Shown: piece by piece, positions 59,178 to 64,000 of the stretch | Position numbering within the stretch: the first letter of the stretch is position 1 | Layout: each line of letters begins with the position of its first letter | Notes under the pieces: generated by a model | The model's database searches: none | The model's input: the letters and a program-made list of their open reading frames with translations, nothing else | Told to the model about the DNA's origin: nothing | Translations under genes and position numbers: made by a program | NCBI RefSeq assembly: GCF_040115645.1 | Contig: NC_089559.1 | Coordinates: 2,914,001 to 2,978,000 of the forward strand | Direction of reading: 5' to 3' | Length of the DNA stretch: 64,000 bases | Source: Euwallacea fornicatus | Lineage: Eukaryota > Arthropoda > Insecta > Coleoptera > Curculionidae

Positions 59178-59828
59178 TACAGGGTGTTAGGGAAAAAAAT
59201 TTCATAAACAATGATTAAAAGCATGATTTTGAACAAAAAAGCTCCGTACAACAGGAGTCGAAAACCAAATAGAAAAAAAAAATGTTAAAGTTGGTAACCG
59301 AAAAGCTTAAAATTTTAATAAAATGTTAAAACACGTACTTCGCAGATGTTGATTGTTTGATGTGGAACAAATAAGTTAAGATTATTCAACAATAACTTTG
59401 CTAAAAACATTTATAACTTAATTAATCAGTAATGATACAAGTTAATCGGAAAAAGTACACTTAAGCGGCAACGCTGCACTGAATCTTGATAACCTGACCC
59501 TTTAAAGGGTGGCCCAAGTTAACTTTGAGGGTGAAGCGATAAAGCATTGGATCGGCAGTTAACAGGTGTCGGGCTCAGAAATCCTTGCAGAAATATATGC
59601 CCAATTTATACAACTACTTAGGGAGATATCGAAATGCAATAAACACGAGGTGAGGTTGCCAATTCTCAAAAGAGGTTTTTTGCTTTACCGAGAAATGCGT
59701 GTATTTACGATCCCTGTTGTTTGGCGCTTTTTTGTTCAACATGAATCATTGGTTAAATATACGAAAGTTATTTCGCTAACATTCTATAGATACAATTTAT
59801 CTTTTTTTTTTTAATGGAACACCCTGTA
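59178..59828. mobile_element. 651-bp MITE with ~120-bp TIRs
   Basis: tacagggtgttagggaaaaaa on the left; the right end reads (inverted) tacagggtgttcc, then after ~30 extra bases gttagcgaaataactttcg. Both arms continue with aatgatt, ttgaacaaaaaagc and acaacagg. It is related to the single end at 39453. No coding capacity. Confidence 0.65.
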
Positions 59829-61449
59829 TTTATTTAATCGGTTGTGTTCCAGTTTTCAAGCATTTTTCAATAATAAGTATGACACTATTAGGAAGCATTT
59901 ATAAATCACGTAGAGTGCAGAAAAAACTTTTAATTTCTAATAATACAGCTACCCAGGATAGATTACATATAAAGGGAAATGTGATAAAAAGTTCTATTTT
60001 ATTGCACTTGTTCAAAAACTCTCCCATTTGCTCCTAAACATGATGTACAGTTTCTTTCTACTCTTCCTAAAACATTTACTTCTATTATAATTTATAGTTT
60101 TAGGTAATCTATTTAAGGAGATGCATTATTAGTAATTAATGGTTTTTTTCTCCATTTTGCGTGAATTTCTGAATACTTCGCAGTAGGATTACATGTTGTT
60201 GAAAAGCATTTCAAACGGGGAATACCACAGATTAAACAAATACAGAACGTTCCGTTAAAAAGAAAGAAATTTTGTTGACGTCGTAAAAATGTTGAGATGA
60301 ATGATAAATTTAAATTATCGCTGAGTTCTACGCAAAAAGTCTATGAGAATTGGTTTTCAAAATGACAAAGTTCTTTTGAATAAAAAAATTACTGAAGGGG
60401 TTCCAAAATGTAACCATTTAAATTTCATTTTGTATTATAGAATCAAAGGTCCCTATAAAAACCAATGTTTACACCATAATTTATTTCTCGAAGAAGTAAC
60501 AAAGTATTGCGTAAATCGTTTTTAAGTATCTTAATTTCTAAGCGAGATTTCTTAGCAATGCCATCAAAAACTAAACGTCCTGTACAGGCTTTACACGCAG
60601 ATACAAGATCGCAAATTGAAAGGGACACTTAACAGTTTAAACAGGAGTATAAAGCCGTTGGTTGAACAATTCCAACAGGACTAATTGTGAGAGGTATGTC
60701 CAAGAAAATTGAAAAAGATTAAGGGATATTATATTAGTAAAAAATGTTAAAAAATTAGCACAATATAAAATATCAAATTAGAAAGGAATAATCAATGAAG
60801 GCGGAACACAACGTTACACAGGCAAAAACCAACCGAAAGAATTCACTAGACAACTTCAATTTGTTTTCAGCACGTCAATAAATCCAAAATTTTATTAATA
60901 TTATTAAAATCCAGAGAACAATTGGTACGACGACTATTTTGACAACTCAACAGACAATAAATACAAACTACAGAGATAAAGTACGGCGAAACACTTGCAC
61001 ATGGTAAAGGTACAGCACTGAGAAAAGACAAAATAAAAAGAAACATTGTCAAAACTCTAAAGGCGGTTCCAAACCGAACACGCCGCACTGAGCCGAACTG
61101 CGCCGCACTCTAAAATATCACACTGAACTACGCAGCTCCGCCGAGAGTGGCGCTAACTACTGCAAAATATGCGAAATAAAAAAATTGATTTTTTGCTTTG
61201 TTTCAGTTGACGCGTGCACACACCATTTTAATTAAAATCAACGGTGAAAACCCTATATAGACACAGTACCCATTTACCACCTCGCCCAAAGGAAACACGC
61301 ACAAACATTTTTCTCTGATCTGCTCACACCGGCAGGATCGCATTCGCTCTTGTTTGCAGATTCGTGCAATTTGGCACACTTCAGCGCAGAATACTATAAA
61401 AATCTAATGCGCCACATTGCGCAGGGCAGATCTTAAGCCTTGACAAACG
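59829..61449. other. LINE linker region and unassigned sequence
   Basis: Scraps such as RSQIERDT and EGGTQRYTGKNQPKEFTRQL fit the region between endonuclease and reverse transcriptase of Jockey-like LINEs but are weak. About 61070-61130 is GC-rich with an imperfect short repeat (cgccgcactgagccgaactg, cgccgcactc). The rest is unassigned. Confidence 0.3.
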
Positions 61450-62060
61450 AAGAAACGTACATTACTCCCGGTAACAAGTAAAATTTTTGAACACAAAAAA
61501 AACAAACCTCAACAACTGCTCAGGAAGTATATCAATTTCGCCCTAAATACTCCACAATAAACCCACTCTTAATCTTGACGAATAACATACAAACAACACC
61601 ACAACTAAACAATGGAAGAACAGCAAGCGTATTTGTAGACATTAACAAAACCTTTGACAGTGTCTATTACAGTGATCTGCTATACCAATTACACGAACTC
61701 CAAACACTAAAATACGCGTTCTACTTAATTAAAAATCTACTTGAAAACAGACAACTTGAAGTACAAACTGATACCACTTTCTCTTTTCTTTTTTCTCTTG
61801 TACAGGGACTCCTACAGCGTTCGCCACTCCCACCCCTATTTTATAATATATAATGCCACGACATATATAATTATAACCTACAGGATAAAAAACATACCGA
61901 CAAAACTTTATACCTGTTACAATACACTTATTGCGCATGATCAACATACAGGGAAAGTCGTGGAAAGACTTCAGACGTTAACAGACAAAAGTGACATGGT
62001 TCTATAAATGAAGACTAACATCAAATGCCACCAAAACCGACTTCTTCTCTCAAATCAGCA
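61450..62060 (+). pseudogene. LINE reverse transcriptase fragment
   Basis: Starts with LLPVTSKIFE, the first part of the domain. It continues with FRPKYSTINPLLILTNNIQT, then NNGRTASVFVDINKTFDSVY (the DIxKAFDSV block with the first catalytic Asp), LKYAFYLIKNLLENRQLEVQ, then a damaged QGLPQGSPLSPLLYNI block (VQGLLQRSPLPPLFYNI). The YADD box is lost in a shift, followed by LIAHDQHTGKVVERLQTLTD. It matches Jockey-like enzymes. Several stops and shifts mean it cannot be active. Confidence 0.8.
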
Positions 62061-62062
62061 AA

Positions 62063-62206
62063 CCACGAATTCCTCTATTTAATTGAAGATCTACTTGAAT
62101 ACCGACAATTTGAAGTACAAATTGATACTCTCTCTTTTCTTTTCTCTCCTGAACAGGAACTCCCACATAGTTCGCCAATTTCACCTCCTGCTATACTGCC
62201 ACGACA
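62063..62206 (+). pseudogene. Second copy of part of the LINE reverse transcriptase
   Basis: FLYLIEDLLEYRQFEVQIDT followed by LSFLFSPEQELPHSSPISPP repeats the block at about 61720-61850 (LIKNLLENRQLEVQ..), at the DNA level too. It follows directly on the first copy's downstream text (NQQTTNS), so it is a partial duplication or a second LINE fragment. Confidence 0.65.
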
Positions 62207-62396
62207 TACAGGGTATCTTAGTAGCTTTGTTATCCAGACAATACCCCCGTTATGGTTAGAGATACTCGAAAATGTTCTGGGAACAATTCCTTGGTTAGAT
62301 GAAACGCATTATGTAGTGCAAATACACTGCTTTTACCACTTCCGGTCATACCGGAAGTCAATGTCAACTTCTTTATTTCAAATGAAACACCCTATA
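62207..62396. mobile_element. ~190-bp MITE family, copy 3
   Basis: tacagggtatctta to aatgaaacaccctata, 190 bp, with the same hairpin (cttccggtcataccggaag) and tttatttcaaat sequence as the copies near 4.3 and 5.4 kb. Inserted within LINE-derived DNA. Confidence 0.65.
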
Positions 62397-62869
62397 TATT
62401 TTTGCATTTTTAGATTCCACGCACTAAAGTGATGACATAAGTATTAGGTCTCTCTATTGCAAAAACTTACGTTGAATGCCACCTGCGATCTTTGGCTGCG
62501 CAGAGCTCAAAAACAAACCTGTAATTTCGTTTAGACTCTTCTAATACTACTAACATGTTTACGGAATTATTAATCATCCTTAATCAAATTTACAAACTTT
62601 AATATGGAGCGATAATAAATCGAAATAACTTTGTTAACTTTACAAGTGTTAAAGCTGGTTTGTGACAAAACAGCGTAGTCAGTAGTAGTAATCACTTGTT
62701 CAGTGATTACCATAGAAACTAAATTTCATTTTGAATAATAAATAAAACAGTTCTGGAATGTTTAAATGAAAATTTCTCTGAAAATTATTATTTATTTACC
62801 TTACGTTATGGAGATTTGATTAAATCTTCCAACATTATTGTAAATTATTCCTCTCGCAGTACGTGAGAC
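62397..62869. other. Intergenic, nothing recognised
   Basis: No supported feature. Confidence 0.35.
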
Positions 62870-63264
62870 TACGTGGACGCAACAAGATGAGCGTAACGTT
62901 CAGAACCACCACATTATGCTCTTTCTTCACGTAATGCGTTAGATATTTTATTCCCAACACATAGGAAGGGGAAATTTGACCCCCTGGCTTTCACATTCAC
63001 CTGATATTACTTCCATCGATTTTTTTTTATTGGAGTTTATTAGACAAACAGTTTATTCGAGGAAACGTACAATACAAGACGTAAAGCAAAAAATCTGACA
63101 AGCTTTTGTTACCATTGCACCCTAAATGCTCGCTAATGTACGACGCTCTTTCCATCATGAAGTAAACAAAAGTTTAGAAATTAATGGAAATAATTTGAAT
63201 ATTTATTGCAACGAACATTCTATTACTAAATTTAAACTTGACATCACTGTTCGGACACCCTGTA
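62870..63264 (+). pseudogene. DDE_3-type transposase 3' part with right terminus
   Basis: Pieces in order across two frames: a TQQDE remnant (second D), EPPHYALSSRNALDILF, HIGRGNLTPWLSHSPDITS then IDFFLLEFIRQTVYS (third D kept), TIQDVKQKI, a stop, QAFVTIAP, a stop, and MLANVRRSFHHEVNKSLE with NGNNLNIY, corresponding to the usual NGxxFEHLL tail. ggacaccctgta at 63253-63264, followed by TA, is the right tip of the element. The 5' part and left end are missing or not recognised. Confidence 0.75.
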
Positions 63265-64000
63265 TAATATTTATAGAACGTATTCCTTTCAGCCTAATAT
63301 ACCATATATGATTAGCATGTAAACCAAATTTCAGAAAGCTAGCTATTGAAATAGTCGAAAATTTACATTTTGCAGTAATGATGTTTTAACAAAATATACA
63401 AAAAACGTGTAAATGAAATTACTCGCATGCTTCAAGTTTTACACAGCCAAAAATCACATATGACATTTAAGCGTAAGATCTAAGAATAGGGGCAATTGAT
63501 AATTATTTAGTCACTCTGATGTGTGGAATCTAAAAATGAAAAAAGTATACAGGGTGTTCCATTTGAAATGATAAATATAATTTAACATTTTTTTTATTTC
63601 TAGAGGTAAGAAAATTATTTTTGGTACCCTTACGGAGCTCCATGAATTGCATATTTTACTGCATTTAGCTTGAGCAAAACATCGGGGCATCCCCCGCTGC
63701 TATTGATGAACCAAGCGACTTTTTAATATTTAGCTACTCGTTAGTGATGTCGAAAAATATTATTTCAGAAACTTATTAAAAAATATTATTTTAAACCTAT
63801 GTATCGATTTTCAACGCAAAATTCACATTTTTAGTTTATTAACTATTTTGTACAAGGTTTTCAAAAAAAGGACGTTGGCTATTCAGAGGGAAACGACTTA
63901 TTGTGGAGTTTTGAGAAAAAAATATAACTAAATCGGCCATGAGAAATCACTCGAAAATATTTTCAAGTTTTTAGCTGTACTGCTAGAAAGCATTTTTACA
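63265..64000. other. Intergenic; isolated terminus at 63548
   Basis: tacagggtgttccatttgaa at 63548 is a TACAGGGTG-type left tip whose partner would lie beyond the window. Nothing else is recognised. Confidence 0.4.

Larger units (their letters stand above)
47634..62060 (+). mobile_element. One LINE in four or more pieces, split by later transposons
   Basis: ORF1 (gag-like, zinc knuckles), APE-type endonuclease and reverse transcriptase remnants lie on the plus strand in the canonical order of a Jockey-like non-LTR retrotransposon. The gaps between them are largely filled by DNA transposons with their own termini: 48756-56247, 56846-58427 and 59178-59828. The endonuclease breaks exactly at the 56846/58427 transposon boundaries. 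That all pieces come from one insertion is inference from order, strand and these junctions. The 3' tail was not identified. Confidence 0.7.

Noticed and set aside
1..64000. CRISPR arrays, rRNA, tRNA genes, telomeric TTAGG arrays
   Set aside because: None seen on reading both strands. Repeats present are transposon ends or diverged tandem motifs.

Overview
This is a 64 kb, AT-rich, transposon-dominated stretch of an animal genome. It looks like an insect. A beetle is possible, but that is inference from the mix of element families and not shown by any host gene. I found no convincing host protein gene, rRNA, tRNA or CRISPR array. Almost every long or recognisable reading frame belongs to a Tc1/mariner-superfamily DNA transposon, a non-LTR retrotransposon (LINE) or a solo LTR, and nearly all are broken.

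The best-preserved unit is 18866-21318. It has 612-bp terminal inverted repeats (TIRs) that look identical by eye, TA flanks and one uninterrupted 361-residue transposase on the minus strand. The protein has an N-terminal DUF4817-like domain and a DDE core with D160, D251 and D295 (43 residues between the last two). The last ~50 nt of the gene lie inside one TIR, so the other TIR carries a second copy of the gene tail. A diverged relative at 56846-58427 has the same plan. Relatives or deletion products of this group account for much of the window: 6773-7866, 27217-27812, 35347-36426, 38590-39353, 45752-46471, 48756-56247, 51682-55550 and 62870-63264.

Layout. 1-6.8 kb: 3' end of a Tc1-like transposase, then small MITE (miniature inverted-repeat element) remnants. 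6.8-12 kb: a foldback element, a solo LTR (8292-9025), a dead mariner (9291-10522) and a transposase scrap. 12-18.9 kb: no genes seen. 18.9-21.3 kb: the intact element. 21.9-27.0 kb: a nest in which an old long-TIR element holds a mariner (22927-24970), itself split by a solo LTR (23807-24559), and a Tc1 element (25398-26925) sits in its right arm. 27.2-27.8 kb: a MITE in formation. 27.8-47.6 kb: mostly anonymous DNA with three transposase remnants, a diverged repeat run near 41 kb, one candidate host exon (44646-44866) and a few regulatory-looking patches.

47.6-62.2 kb: parts of one plus-strand LINE appear in the expected order. They are ORF1 with zinc knuckles (47.6-48.6 kb), the endonuclease in two pieces (56.25-56.84 and 58.43-58.85 kb) and reverse transcriptase (61.45-62.2 kb). 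They are separated by later insertions: element 48756-56247 (holding element 51682-55550, which holds a Tc1 at 52872-54534), element 56846-58427 and MITEs. The window therefore records successive insertions, from oldest (LINE and outer long-TIR elements) to youngest (18866-21318).
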